This document shows, one piece after another, positions 1 through 8,706 of a DNA stretch of 64,000 nucleotides. A program made the translations under genes and the position numbers. The notes below the pieces were generated by a model. The model ran no database searches. It had not been told where the DNA came from and saw only the letters and a program-made list of their open reading frames with translations. The first letter of the stretch is position 1. Each line of letters begins with the position of its first letter. The stretch lies in NCBI GenBank assembly GCA_965221545.1, contig OZ244901.1, forward strand, positions 2,666,001-2,730,000, in the 5' to 3' direction. The DNA comes from JAJEFO01 sp022819605 (GTDB lineage Bacteria > Pseudomonadota > Alphaproteobacteria > Rhodobacterales > Rhodobacteraceae).

Positions 1-1013
1 ATCCGTCCTATGCAGGACAGATCGTGGTCTTCACATTCCCCCACATAGGCAACGTCGGCGTCAACGCCCAGGATGAAGAAGCCGTCGACCCGGTGGCCGA
101 AGGTCTCGTCGTCAAGTGGGACCCGACAGCACCGTCCAACTGGCGGTCCACCAGTTCGCTGTCTGGCTGGCTGGAGCGCAGGGGTCGCATCGGCATAGGC
201 GGAATCGACACCAGGCGCCTCACCCGCGCGATTCGGCAACTGGGCGCACCGCATGTCGCGCTGGCACATGACCCGTCCGGCGAATTCGATGTCGAGGCAC
301 TTGTCGCGTCAGCCCGCAACTTCCCCGGCCTCGTAGGTCTCGACCTCGCCAAAGAGGTGACTTGTGCGCAAAGCTATCGCTGGTCGGAGACCCGGTGGAC
401 CTGGTCGGATGGGTTCGGCGAGCAGGACGTCCCGAAGCACAGGGTCGTCGCCATCGACTACGGAGCCAAGCGCAACATCCTCCGCTGTCTTGCCACGGTT
501 GGATGTGACGTCACGGTCCTGCCGGCGACCGCCACTGCAGACGACGTATTGGCACTTGATCCCGAGGGGCTGTTTCTTTCGAACGGTCCCGGCGATCCTG
601 CGGCAACCGGCTCCTATGCCGTACCCATGATCCAGGACGTGCTTGCACGCTCGAACATTCCCGTCTTCGGCATATGCCTTGGACACCAGATGCTCGCCCT
701 CGCCCTCGGTGCCCGAACGATCAAGATGAATCACGGGCATCACGGCGCGAACCATCCCGTGAAAGACATTGAGACCGGCAAGGTCGAAATCACGTCGATG
801 AACCACGGGTTCACGGTCGACAGCCAGACCTTGCCGAATGGCGTGAAGGAAACTCATGTCTCCCTGTTTGACGGATCGAACTGCGGCATTCGGATGACGG
901 ACCGTCCCGTGTTTTCGGTCCAGTATCACCCTGAGGCAAGCCCCGGCCCGGTTGACAGCATGTACCTGTTCGAACGCTTCGTCTCCGCGATTGAGGCCGA
1001 GCAACAAACCTGA
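1..1013 (+). CDS. carA: Carbamoyl-phosphate synthase small subunit, 5'-truncated by window edge
   Basis: Glutaminase subunit of carbamoyl-phosphate synthetase; it hydrolyses glutamine and channels ammonia to CarB for arginine and pyrimidine synthesis. The frame is open from base 3 and reads PSYAGQIVVFTFPHIGNVG, a conserved stretch well inside the CarA N-terminal domain, so the true start lies left of the window and the GTG at 24 is internal. The C-terminal class I glutamine amidotransferase domain shows LSNGPGDP, the nucleophile loop FGICLGHQ and the VQYHPEASPGP motif that carries the catalytic His and Glu. The C-terminus is intact. No carB is next to it; a HAD phosphatase follows after 74 bases. 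Confidence 0.96.
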   Translation, partial: PSYAGQIVVFTFPHIGNVGVNAQDEEAVDPVAEGLVVKWDPTAPSNWRSTSSLSGWLERRGRIGIGGIDTRRLTRAIRQLGAPHVALAHDPSGEFDVEALVASARNFPGLVGLDLAKEVTCAQSYRWSETRWTWSDGFGEQDVPKHRVVAIDYGAKRNILRCLATVGCDVTVLPATATADDVLALDPEGLFLSNGPGDPAATGSYAVPMIQDVLARSNIPVFGICLGHQMLALALGARTIKMNHGHHGANHPVKDIETGKVEITSMNHGFTVDSQTLPNGVKETHVSLFDGSNCGIRMTDRPVFSVQYHPEASPGPVDSMYLFERFVSAIEAEQQT

Positions 1014-1087
1014 GCCGCTGAGCGCATTCCCGAAACTCTCTGTTTGCCCATGTGGTCTTCCCCGGTGCCATGTTCTACACGTCGCCC

Positions 1088-1732
1088 ATGAATACCTCCG
1101 CATTTAACGACGTTGACACCTGGATCTTCGACCTTGACAACACGCTCTATGCGCCGGAGGCGCGGCTCTTCGAGCAAATTGAAGTCAGGATGACCGAATG
1201 GGTCGTCGATGCGCTGGGAGTGAACAGGGCGGAAGCGAACGAACTCCGAAAGCGCTATTGGGCAAGATTCGGCACCACGCTCGCCGGGCTCATGCGTGAA
1301 CACGACGTGAACCCGCAGGCATATCTCGATCACGTCCACGACATTTCGCTTGAGCATCTGGAACCCGACCCCGAACTTGCGGATGCGATCAATGCCCTTC
1401 CGGGGCGGGCAATCGTATATACCAACGGCTCGGAGCCCTACGCCCGCCGGGTCATAGAAGCGCGGGGATTGTCGGGCATCTTCGATGCGGTCTATGGCGT
1501 TGAGCATGCAGACTTTCTTCCAAAGCCCGAACGTATCGCGTTCGAAACCATCATTGCCCGAGACGGCCTCGTGCCGGAATGCGCAGCCATGTTCGATGAC
1601 GATGTGCGCAATCTCGTCGCTCCCTTGGCGCTCGGCATGCGCACTATCCTGGTGGCAAAGACTCCTGTTGTCGCCCCGCACGTCCAGCACCATGCGCCCG
1701 ACCTTGCCGAATTCCTCAAGAGACTCATCTGA
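1088..1732 (+). CDS. HAD-superfamily hydrolase, pyrimidine 5'-nucleotidase (SDT1-like)
   Basis: Predicted cytosolic phosphatase that dephosphorylates a small phosphoester, probably a pyrimidine nucleotide by family. The HAD motifs are visible in order: DLDNTLY (nucleophile Asp and general acid Asp) near the N-terminus, YTNGS (motif II), the lysine in FLPKPER (motif III) and MFDDDVRN (motif IV). I chose the ATG at 1088 because the protein then begins about 12 residues before the first motif, as is usual; upstream in-frame starts at 1052 and 1070 would add residues without recognisable homology. Length from 1088 is 214 residues, normal for the family. The pyrimidine-nucleotidase assignment rests on the DLDNTLY form of motif I and on the overall pattern. 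Confidence 0.85.
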   Translation: MNTSAFNDVDTWIFDLDNTLYAPEARLFEQIEVRMTEWVVDALGVNRAEANELRKRYWARFGTTLAGLMREHDVNPQAYLDHVHDISLEHLEPDPELADAINALPGRAIVYTNGSEPYARRVIEARGLSGIFDAVYGVEHADFLPKPERIAFETIIARDGLVPECAAMFDDDVRNLVAPLALGMRTILVAKTPVVAPHVQHHAPDLAEFLKRLI

Positions 1733-1773
1733 AGACTTCCGAGCCCATCTACAAGGAACTACAAAAGGGAGAT

Positions 1774-2976
1774 ATGGTTCTTGGCATGCGCGCGGAGAAG
1801 ACCGACATATTCGTTTCCGGCGGGGGAATTGCCGGACTGGTGGCGGCCCTGGGCCTTGCGGACGCCGGTTTCTCGGTAACGCTTGCCGATCCCGCCCCGC
1901 CCCCTGCCACAGGCAAAGGTGACGACCTGCGCTCCACCGCATTGCTCGAGCCATCGCGGCAGCAATTGGAAGCGATAGGCATTTGGAATTCGCTGCGTGA
2001 CGCCGCGACGCCGCTTGAGGTCCTTAGCGTAGCAAACTGCAAAGGTGACCCGCCAAGGATCGAAACAGAACGCTCATTCCGTGCCGCCGACCTTGGCATT
2101 CCTGCTCTGGGATGGAATCTCCCCAACGCCCTGACACGACGAAGGCTTGCCGACTTGGCTGAAGCCAGCCCGCGCATCGATCTCAAGTTCGGCGTCGGCT
2201 TCTCGTCGCTTCTTGCGCGCCAAAGCGAAGCGATTGTTGGCCTCACCGACGGCTCGAGGCTCCGGGCAAGGCTGGCCATCGCGGCCGATGGAAGTGCGTC
2301 GCCCCTGCGCGAGGCGGCGGGCATTGAAGTCGAGACCACTCGCTATGGACAGAAGGCCTTGGCCTTTGCGGTCTCGCACCCATCGCCTCACGCGGCGACC
2401 TCCACTGAACTGTATCTGTCGCGCGGAGCCTTCGTTCTGGTGCCCTTGCCAGACCAGAATGGCGTCCAGACCTCTGCAGTGGTCTGGATGCATGACGGGC
2501 CTGAAGTGCTGCGACTTGCCAAACTCGACAATGCGGCGCTCGGAGCAGCCGCCACGGAGCGCTCGTGTAACGTGCTGGGCCCACTATCCCCAATATCTGT
2601 TCGCCAAGTGTGGCCCGTCATTACCCAGAGAGCGCACAGGTACATCGCGCAGCGCGTCGCAGTCATTGCGGAGGCGGCCCACGTACTGCCACCCATCGGC
2701 GCACAGGGCCTCAACATCTCGCTCGCAGACATCTGGTGCCTGCTCGAGCTTGCGCGCGACGCACCCGGAGAACTCGGGACGGCCACTCAACTTGACACTT
2801 TTGCGCATCTCCGGCGGCGGGATGTATTGGCCCGCACCGGAATCATCGACCTCTATAACCGACTCTGTCGCGACGGCACGCCTGCAGGACAGCTCCTCCG
2901 CTCTGCCGGACTGCGGCTGGCAGGCGACTGGGCACCGCTGCGAAGCGCAATCATGCGGGCCGGATTGGCGAGTTGA
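1774..2976 (+). CDS. UbiH/UbiF/COQ6-family FAD-dependent monooxygenase
   Basis: Flavin hydroxylase of the family that hydroxylates the ubiquinone precursor ring. The N-terminal Rossmann fold shows SGGGIAGLVAALGLADAG (dinucleotide-binding motif), followed by the DG motif in AIAADGSASPLREAAG and the second FAD-binding motif in EAAHVLPPIGAQGLNISLAD near residue 310. An AGGGAG-like ribosome binding site lies just ahead of the ATG at 1774; an ATG at 1786 is possible. Length is 400 residues, typical of UbiH-like proteins. It is followed by 263 bases with no convincing gene before ilvC. Which ring position it hydroxylates cannot be decided from sequence alone. Confidence 0.88.
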   Translation: MVLGMRAEKTDIFVSGGGIAGLVAALGLADAGFSVTLADPAPPPATGKGDDLRSTALLEPSRQQLEAIGIWNSLRDAATPLEVLSVANCKGDPPRIETERSFRAADLGIPALGWNLPNALTRRRLADLAEASPRIDLKFGVGFSSLLARQSEAIVGLTDGSRLRARLAIAADGSASPLREAAGIEVETTRYGQKALAFAVSHPSPHAATSTELYLSRGAFVLVPLPDQNGVQTSAVVWMHDGPEVLRLAKLDNAALGAAATERSCNVLGPLSPISVRQVWPVITQRAHRYIAQRVAVIAEAAHVLPPIGAQGLNISLADIWCLLELARDAPGELGTATQLDTFAHLRRRDVLARTGIIDLYNRLCRDGTPAGQLLRSAGLRLAGDWAPLRSAIMRAGLAS

Positions 2977-3239
2977 ATCTCCACTCAGTTCGCGTGGTCG
3001 GCGAAGCTTGGAACCAAGTGCCGGTTCGCCCGTCCAATGCCACGGTCCCGATCTCCGAGATGCGGAGACTGAGAGAATTGGGAATTTGCGGATCACTGAA
3101 TGCATTCGGCCAAGAACGTGCACGCGTTGAAACACTGCATGTCCTGGACTTCGTGTGCGCAGCCACCGTCGCTTGCATCCCCGGGAATCTGCGCTAGAAG
3201 CTCTCGGGATTCACGAAACCTGCGACAAAGGAAGCTCCG

Positions 3240-4262
3240 ATGCGCGTATATTATGATCGCGACTGCGACATCAACCTGATCAAGGACAAGAAGCTGGCCA
3301 TACTTGGTTACGGCAGCCAGGGCCATGCGCACGCGTTGAACCTGCGTGATTCCGGCGCAAAAAACGTTGCCGTGGCGCTTCGTGAGGGCTCGCCCTCGGC
3401 CAAGAAGGCCGAAGCAGAAGGGCTCCAAGTCATGGGCATCTCTGACGCAGCAGCGTGGTGCGACCTCATGATGTTCACCATGCCCGACGAACTGCAGGCC
3501 GAAACCTGGCGCGCGCATGTCAAGGACCATATTCGCCCGGGCGCCGCCATAGCGTTTGCACACGGTCTCAACGTGCATTTCGGATTGATCGAGGCACCCG
3601 ACAGCATCGACGTGATCATGATGGCGCCGAAGGGTCCCGGCCACACGGTTCGGGGCGAATACGTCAAGGGCGGAGGCGTGCCCTGCCTTGTCGCCGTCCA
3701 CAACGACGCGTCCGGAAAGGCCCTCGAAATCGGCCTGTCCTACTGCTCGGCCATCGGCGGCGGACGTTCCGGCATCATCGAGACCGACTTCAAGGAAGAA
3801 TGCGAAACCGACCTGTTTGGCGAACAAGCCGTTCTTTGCGGCGGCCTCGTAGAGCTTATCCGCATGGGTTTCGAGACCCTGGTCGAAGCCGGATATGCGC
3901 CCGAGATGGCATATTTCGAGTGCTTGCACGAGGTGAAGCTCATCGTGGATCTCATCTATGAGGGCGGCATTGCCAACATGAACTACTCGATCTCGAACAC
4001 GGCCGAGTACGGCGAATACGTCTCCGGACCACGCGTCCTCCCCTATGACGAGACCAGGGCCCGCATGCAGGCCATCCTGAAGGACATTCAGTCCGGAAAG
4101 TTCGTCCAGGAGTTCATGACCGAAAACGCCGTGGGCCAGCCCTACTTCAAGTCCACGCGCCGAAACAACGACGCACACCAGATTGAAGAGGTTGGCGAAA
4201 AGCTCCGCGCCATGATGCCATGGATCTCGGCAGGAAAGCTCGTGGATCAGGCCAAGAACTGA
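3240..4262 (+). CDS. ilvC: Ketol-acid reductoisomerase (class I)
   Basis: Catalyses isomerisation and NADPH-dependent reduction of acetolactate or acetohydroxybutyrate in branched-chain amino acid synthesis. The N-terminal NAD(P)-binding motif GYGSQGHAHALNLRDSG is near residue 24, and the C-terminal knotted domain carries the metal-binding acidic residues in TDFKEECETDLFGEQ and later in FECLHEVK. Length of 340 residues is the short class I form. The start has AAAGGAAG nine bases upstream. It stands alone in its strand run and converges on the ABC exporter gene at 4383; the 120 bases between hold no strong hairpin that I could find. Confidence 0.97.
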   Translation: MRVYYDRDCDINLIKDKKLAILGYGSQGHAHALNLRDSGAKNVAVALREGSPSAKKAEAEGLQVMGISDAAAWCDLMMFTMPDELQAETWRAHVKDHIRPGAAIAFAHGLNVHFGLIEAPDSIDVIMMAPKGPGHTVRGEYVKGGGVPCLVAVHNDASGKALEIGLSYCSAIGGGRSGIIETDFKEECETDLFGEQAVLCGGLVELIRMGFETLVEAGYAPEMAYFECLHEVKLIVDLIYEGGIANMNYSISNTAEYGEYVSGPRVLPYDETRARMQAILKDIQSGKFVQEFMTENAVGQPYFKSTRRNNDAHQIEEVGEKLRAMMPWISAGKLVDQAKN

Positions 4263-4382
4263 GAGATCGGCTCACACACAACACAAGCGAATTGCGGCTG
4301 CATTTCCATGCCGGTCCGGACATCTTTCGGACAGGCAGTCCATGCACTGTCGGAACGGAGGACTTCCTGAACCTCAGGCACG

Positions 4383-6194
4383 TCAGTCTTCGCTGAACTG
4401 CAACTCGTACAATCTCGCGTACAATCCGCCGCGTGAAAGAAGCTCGTCGTGCCGTCCCTCGTCCACGACCTGGCCCTTGTCCATGACGACTATCTTGTCC
4501 GCGTTTCGAACGGTCGAAAGGCGGTGGGCAATCACCAACGTGGTGCGCTCCGCAGCCAGCCGGTCAAGTGCTTCCTGGACATGGGCTTCACTTTCCGCAT
4601 CAAGGGCTGAGGTCGCCTCATCCAGCAGGAGGATTGGTGCATCGCGCAAGAGTGCGCGTGCGATTGCCACCCTCTGCCGCTGCCCTCCTGAGAGTCCCGT
4701 GCCACGTGGGCCCGCCGGCGTTTCCAGCCCCTCGGGTGATCCGGCTACGAAGTCCTTCAAGTGCGCGGCATCAACCGCCGCAAGAATGCGTTCCTCCGTC
4801 ACGTCAGGCGTGGCGAGCACGATATTGTGGCGAAGGCTCTCATCGAACATCGGTGCGTCTTGCGTTACCACCGAAAACAGCTGCCTCAGATCGGCGAGAT
4901 CAAGCTTGGTAGTCGAAACATCTCCCACCGTGATCTCTCCGCTCTCAGCATCAAGAAGGCGGGCCAAGACACTGAAAAGAGTTGACTTTCCAGCTCCGGA
5001 TGCCCCCACGAGCGCAGTTGTTTCCCCGGCCTTGGCAACAAAGGTCACGTCCGTGAGCGCGGGGACGTGGCCATAGGATGCCGCCACATGCTCAAACCGT
5101 ATGTCCGCCGCGCGGGGATCGTCCGGCAAAGCATCGGGCCTAGCTGGCGTATGAATGGTCGGCGCCACATGAAACACGTTTCGAATTCGCTCCAGGCTGG
5201 CGCGCGTTGCCTGCCATGCGCCAGCGACATTCGCGAGCCGGCGGAGCGGGTCGAATAGGAGCGCCATCGCGGTGAAGAATGACATGAACTGACCAACTGT
5301 CTTGTCACCGTCAATGATCTCGCTGCCGCCGTAGATCACGACACACGCGAAGCCGATTGCTGCCACAACATCCGTTGTCGCGGGGAGGCCCGCCTGCCCG
5401 ATCCGGGTCTTCATTTCCTGAACCAGGTAGCGATCAACAGCCGTACCAAAGCGTACGTCTTCGAACGCCTCGCTGTTGTTCAGCTTGATCGTGTCCATGC
5501 CGTGAAACGTCTCGTCAAGCAGGGTCGAAAGCCGCGCAGCGAACTCTCGCGCTGCAAGTGCCTTTTTCCGGACGTATCGCTGCATTCCGAGCACCGGGCC
5601 AATTAGGATCGGCACGCCGGCGACGGCCACGAGCGTCCAGCGCCAATCCACTGAAATCGCGACACCAAGCAGTGCAATGACGGTCACGACCTCGCGCCAG
5701 GCGGTGCCCAGAACCTGCATCCAGATCTGGTTGGCCAAAGTCGTGTCTCCCCGCACGCGTTCGATCAGGGTGCCTGGCGGATTGAACTGGAAATAGGCGC
5801 TGTCCAGCGTCAGGAGATGGCTCAGCATGTCTCGTTGCATGCTTGACGTAACCGCAAGGCCGGCGCCGTTCATGAGCAGCCGATGCCCGAAATCCGACAC
5901 GGCCCTGATCAGGAAGATGCCGGCGATCACGCCCGCTACCCAATAGACCGCCGTCCGATTCCCGGCCAGGAAGACCAGATCAAACATTGGCTGCACGATG
6001 TAGGAGAGCGCACCGAGCATGGACCCCTCGATTGCCATCAGCACAAGCGCCGCCGCAATCTTGGGCCAATGCCCCTTCAGGTAGCTGCGCCACACCCATC
6101 CGATCAATTCACGATTGGAATGCGCACGGTGCGGACCGGACCAGTCGGCTGAAGTCTGGGAATTCTCGCTCACGCCCTCAATTCCTCGGACCAC
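4383..6194 (-). CDS. ABC exporter, fused permease and ATPase (MsbA/type I exporter family)
   Basis: Half-transporter expected to homodimerise in the inner membrane and export a hydrophobic or lipid-like substrate. Residues about 45-330 form the six-helix ABC_membrane domain. The C-terminal ATPase has Walker A GASGAGKSTL, the signature LSGGQRQRVAIARALL, Walker B ILLLDEATSALD and the switch His in VIAHRLSTV. Length (603) is standard. Start is GTG at 6194; a second GTG at 6173 would shorten the cytoplasmic tail by seven residues. The substrate cannot be assigned: no lipid A or cyclic peptide genes are nearby. Confidence 0.9.
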   Translation of the reverse strand: MVRGIEGVSENSQTSADWSGPHRAHSNRELIGWVWRSYLKGHWPKIAAALVLMAIEGSMLGALSYIVQPMFDLVFLAGNRTAVYWVAGVIAGIFLIRAVSDFGHRLLMNGAGLAVTSSMQRDMLSHLLTLDSAYFQFNPPGTLIERVRGDTTLANQIWMQVLGTAWREVVTVIALLGVAISVDWRWTLVAVAGVPILIGPVLGMQRYVRKKALAAREFAARLSTLLDETFHGMDTIKLNNSEAFEDVRFGTAVDRYLVQEMKTRIGQAGLPATTDVVAAIGFACVVIYGGSEIIDGDKTVGQFMSFFTAMALLFDPLRRLANVAGAWQATRASLERIRNVFHVAPTIHTPARPDALPDDPRAADIRFEHVAASYGHVPALTDVTFVAKAGETTALVGASGAGKSTLFSVLARLLDAESGEITVGDVSTTKLDLADLRQLFSVVTQDAPMFDESLRHNIVLATPDVTEERILAAVDAAHLKDFVAGSPEGLETPAGPRGTGLSGGQRQRVAIARALLRDAPILLLDEATSALDAESEAHVQEALDRLAAERTTLVIAHRLSTVRNADKIVVMDKGQVVDEGRHDELLSRGGLYARLYELQFSED

Positions 6195-6255
6195 CTCGCA
6201 GCACTAGCTAGCCCGCCGATGCAGCACGCACAAGCTGACACGGCAATTTCCCAGA

Positions 6256-6507
6256 TCAGGACATGTCCCGTTCAGACTCTTCCTGGCAACGCGGCGGATC
6301 AATCAACATACGGACGTCTTCGGATGCAGAAGACCGATCTAATGCCCCCGCTGACCGACGATTGACCTCTGCGCACCCCATGAAAAATTCGACGAGCCTC
6401 TCCTTGCTCCGGTCACGAAAGTCAACGCGAAGGAACTCCTTGAACTTCGGAAGCGCGAAAGCGCAAGCCAAGGGCCAAAACGCGTGATTCCTTACCTCGA
6501 GAGCCAT
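6256..6507 (-). CDS. Small hypothetical ORF in the 6195-6823 gap
   Basis: The 629-base gap between the ABC exporter and the aminotransferase has no clear gene. This 83-residue minus-strand frame is the only one with protein-like composition: an amphipathic start (MALEVRNHAFWPLACAF) followed by a charged segment with KFKEFLRVDFRDRSKERLVE. The frame stays open upstream to 6639, but there is no good ribosome binding site at any start. I do not recognise it. It could be a remnant or chance. I saw no riboswitch or RNA fold in the remainder of the gap. Confidence 0.25.
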   Translation of the reverse strand: MALEVRNHAFWPLACAFALPKFKEFLRVDFRDRSKERLVEFFMGCAEVNRRSAGALDRSSASEDVRMLIDPPRCQEESERDMS

Positions 6508-6823
6508 CGAAAGTTCGGAGAATGGCACCCAAGGGGAGCTTCGCCGAAGCACCCGAAATTGGCGGGCAAACAGGAACTCCCCGCCATTGCGGGATTGCCG
6601 CATATTGCCCGCGTCTTGCACCGTCAGACATGCGCGCATCGGATTCGCCGGCTTCGCAAGACGTCGTGCAGTCCGGGCTCAGAGATTGTGCACTCCAAGA
6701 GGAGCCTGGCACCACCTCGTGCCAACGTGCTTAGATCAGGACCATCCATCTTCCTCACCCGACACGCATTGTCTCCGGCACTGGAATGTGAATATGTCCG
6801 GCCAAGAATCCGGAGCGAATTTC

Positions 6824-8023
6824 ATGAACCTATCCAGCGGCATTTCCTATCTTGCCATACCCGGCCCATCGGTCATGCCGGAACGGGTGTTGATGGCAAT
6901 GCACAGAAGTGCGACCAACATCTACGAGGGCGAACTTGTGGACATGGTGCCCGATCTTGTCGATCGCCTGAAGCTGGTCGCGCGCACACAGCACGACGTG
7001 GCAATCTACATTGCCAACGGTCATGGAGCGTGGGAGGCGGCAATCTCGAACACGTTGTCCGCAGGAGAGCGCGCAGTTGCGCTTGCCACGGGTACATTTG
7101 CCCATGGCTGGTCGGAAGTGGCACAGCGGATGGGTGTCGAAACGGAAGTTCTGGACTTCGGGCAGCGCAACGCCGTCGACCCGGAACGCCTGGTCGAGCG
7201 CCTTCGCAAGGACCGCGATCACGAAATCAAGGCCATCCTTGCCGTTCACACGGACACATCGACAGGCATTCGCAATGACATCGAGGCCATACGGTCGGCC
7301 ATCGACGTGGCTGGCCATCCGGCACTCTTCATGGTCGATTGCATGGCGTCTCTGGGATGCGACCGTTTCGAGATGGACGCATGGGGCGTGGACGTAATGG
7401 TGGCGGGCTCTCAAAAGGGCCTGATGACTCCGCCCGGGCTCGGCTTCGTGTATTTCAACGGGAAGGCCAGTCAGGCCAGGAACGGTGCCGGTCTCGTTAC
7501 ATACTACTGGGACTGGCACGCGCGTGTCGTTCCTGAGGTTTTCTACCAGTATTTCGGGGGAACGGCACCTGTGCACCATCTCTATGGCCTGCGCGAGGCG
7601 CTACTGATGATCGAGCAGGAAGGCCTCGAAAACATCTGGGCACGACACGCGGCAATTGCCGAGGCGGTCTGGGCCGCCTTCGACCATTGGGGACAGGAAG
7701 GTTCTCTTGAAGTCAATGCACCTGACCGTTCGATACGGTCGCATTCCGTTACTGCCCTGCTCACCGGCTCCGCTAAGGCAACCGCGCTCAGGGAGTGGTG
7801 CGAAAACCGTGCAGGACTCACTTTGGGAATCGGCCTCGGCATGGCGGCAAGTACCGCGCCTGAGTGGCACCACTTCTTCCGGCTGGGCCATATGGGGCAT
7901 GTCAACGCCCAGATGATTCTAGGCGCCCTGGCTACAATCGAGGCAGGCCTGAAGGCCGTCGATCTCCCGCACAGCCCAGGCGGCGCACTGAAGGCATCAG
8001 AACTGATCGCCGCACGGGCATGA
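6824..8023 (+). CDS. Class V aminotransferase, serine-glyoxylate / alanine-glyoxylate type
   Basis: PLP-dependent enzyme of the AGT/SGAT family, which moves an amino group to glyoxylate or pyruvate (serine cycle, photorespiratory-type glyoxylate handling). The start region PGPSVMPERVL is the conserved N-terminal motif, and AGSQKGLMTPPG contains the PLP-binding Lys in the typical GSQK context. The ATG at 6824 is preferred because GGAG lies eight bases upstream and it gives 399 residues, the usual length; the open frame continues up to 6587 but that extension has no family-like sequence. The donor amino acid is not certain. It stands alone, convergent with the gene ending at 8182. Confidence 0.88.
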   Translation: MNLSSGISYLAIPGPSVMPERVLMAMHRSATNIYEGELVDMVPDLVDRLKLVARTQHDVAIYIANGHGAWEAAISNTLSAGERAVALATGTFAHGWSEVAQRMGVETEVLDFGQRNAVDPERLVERLRKDRDHEIKAILAVHTDTSTGIRNDIEAIRSAIDVAGHPALFMVDCMASLGCDRFEMDAWGVDVMVAGSQKGLMTPPGLGFVYFNGKASQARNGAGLVTYYWDWHARVVPEVFYQYFGGTAPVHHLYGLREALLMIEQEGLENIWARHAAIAEAVWAAFDHWGQEGSLEVNAPDRSIRSHSVTALLTGSAKATALREWCENRAGLTLGIGLGMAASTAPEWHHFFRLGHMGHVNAQMILGALATIEAGLKAVDLPHSPGGALKASELIAARA

Positions 8024-8181
8024 GCGTCAGCGAAGCAGGCTCGCACAGCCTCAGATGCAGAATTGGCGAAGACACGCGACCGGTCGAGTCGCGCAAGATT
8101 GAACCGCACTTCGGAACTTCGCCCAATGATGCTGGCACGTCTCAACGGGGCGTCGATGCAGAGCCATCCCGCAGTGCCGTG

Positions 8182-8706
8182 TCACGAAGAATTCGCGGCA
8201 CGATCATTGCCAGATTCCGGCCTTTGACCTGACGGGACCTTCGGTGCACTGGACGGAAGCACCGAATTCCACAATCGCCTCCATGACATCGCCGAAAAGA
8301 CGATCGCAAACAGCGCGGTTGACGCCAAGGTCATCCGCCAGTCGTAGTCGCCAGCCACATACGCGCCCATCAGCGAAACAAATGCCGCCGCGGCTGCGAA
8401 TCCAAGGGCCCGCGAGAAGTACTCAATGCTCGGCACAATGAGAATGGTCGCCGCGTTGATGGTTGCGGTGGCCGCAAAAAAGGCCGCAACGAGGTCAAGC
8501 GTCGCAGTGCAGCGAATGAGGTTTCCGAGCGTCGCGCCATCTGCCTCGCAAACGTAGTCGGTGAGAACCAGCATGTAGATCTTCAGGACAAGAGCAATTG
8601 CCAGGGCAACGCCAAGAATGATGTTCATCGCGGTCGCGATGATTGTCACCGGACGTTCAACGGCGAGCTCGTACCTCCCTGAACGTTGGCGGCTTTCCGT
8701 TGTCAT
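8182..8706 (-). CDS. Small membrane protein, last gene of the catabolic cluster
   Basis: Predicted 174-residue inner-membrane protein with about four hydrophobic segments (near residues 20-47, 67-93, 100-117 and 125-142) and a hydrophilic, Ser/Pro-rich tail. I do not recognise the family. It is probably real because its ATG at 8706 overlaps the stop of the upstream SMP-30/isochorismatase gene in the ATGA form, the coupling seen throughout this cluster. It is the last gene before the strand switch; 158 bases separate it from the convergent aminotransferase. Confidence 0.6.
   Translation of the reverse strand: MTTESRQRSGRYELAVERPVTIIATAMNIILGVALAIALVLKIYMLVLTDYVCEADGATLGNLIRCTATLDLVAAFFAATATINAATILIVPSIEYFSRALGFAAAAAFVSLMGAYVAGDYDWRMTLASTALFAIVFSAMSWRRLWNSVLPSSAPKVPSGQRPESGNDRAANSS

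Noticed and set aside
926..1954. 342-residue minus-strand ORF across the carA end, HAD phosphatase and UbiH start
   Set aside because: It lies opposite three well-supported genes, has no family motifs and is explained by GC-rich codon shadows.
2973..3197. 74-residue ORF as a leader peptide for ilvC
   Set aside because: No run of branched-chain amino acid codons and no attenuator-like hairpin before ilvC.
3093..4178. 361-residue minus-strand ORF
   Set aside because: Antisense shadow of ilvC, which has all its conserved motifs on the plus strand.
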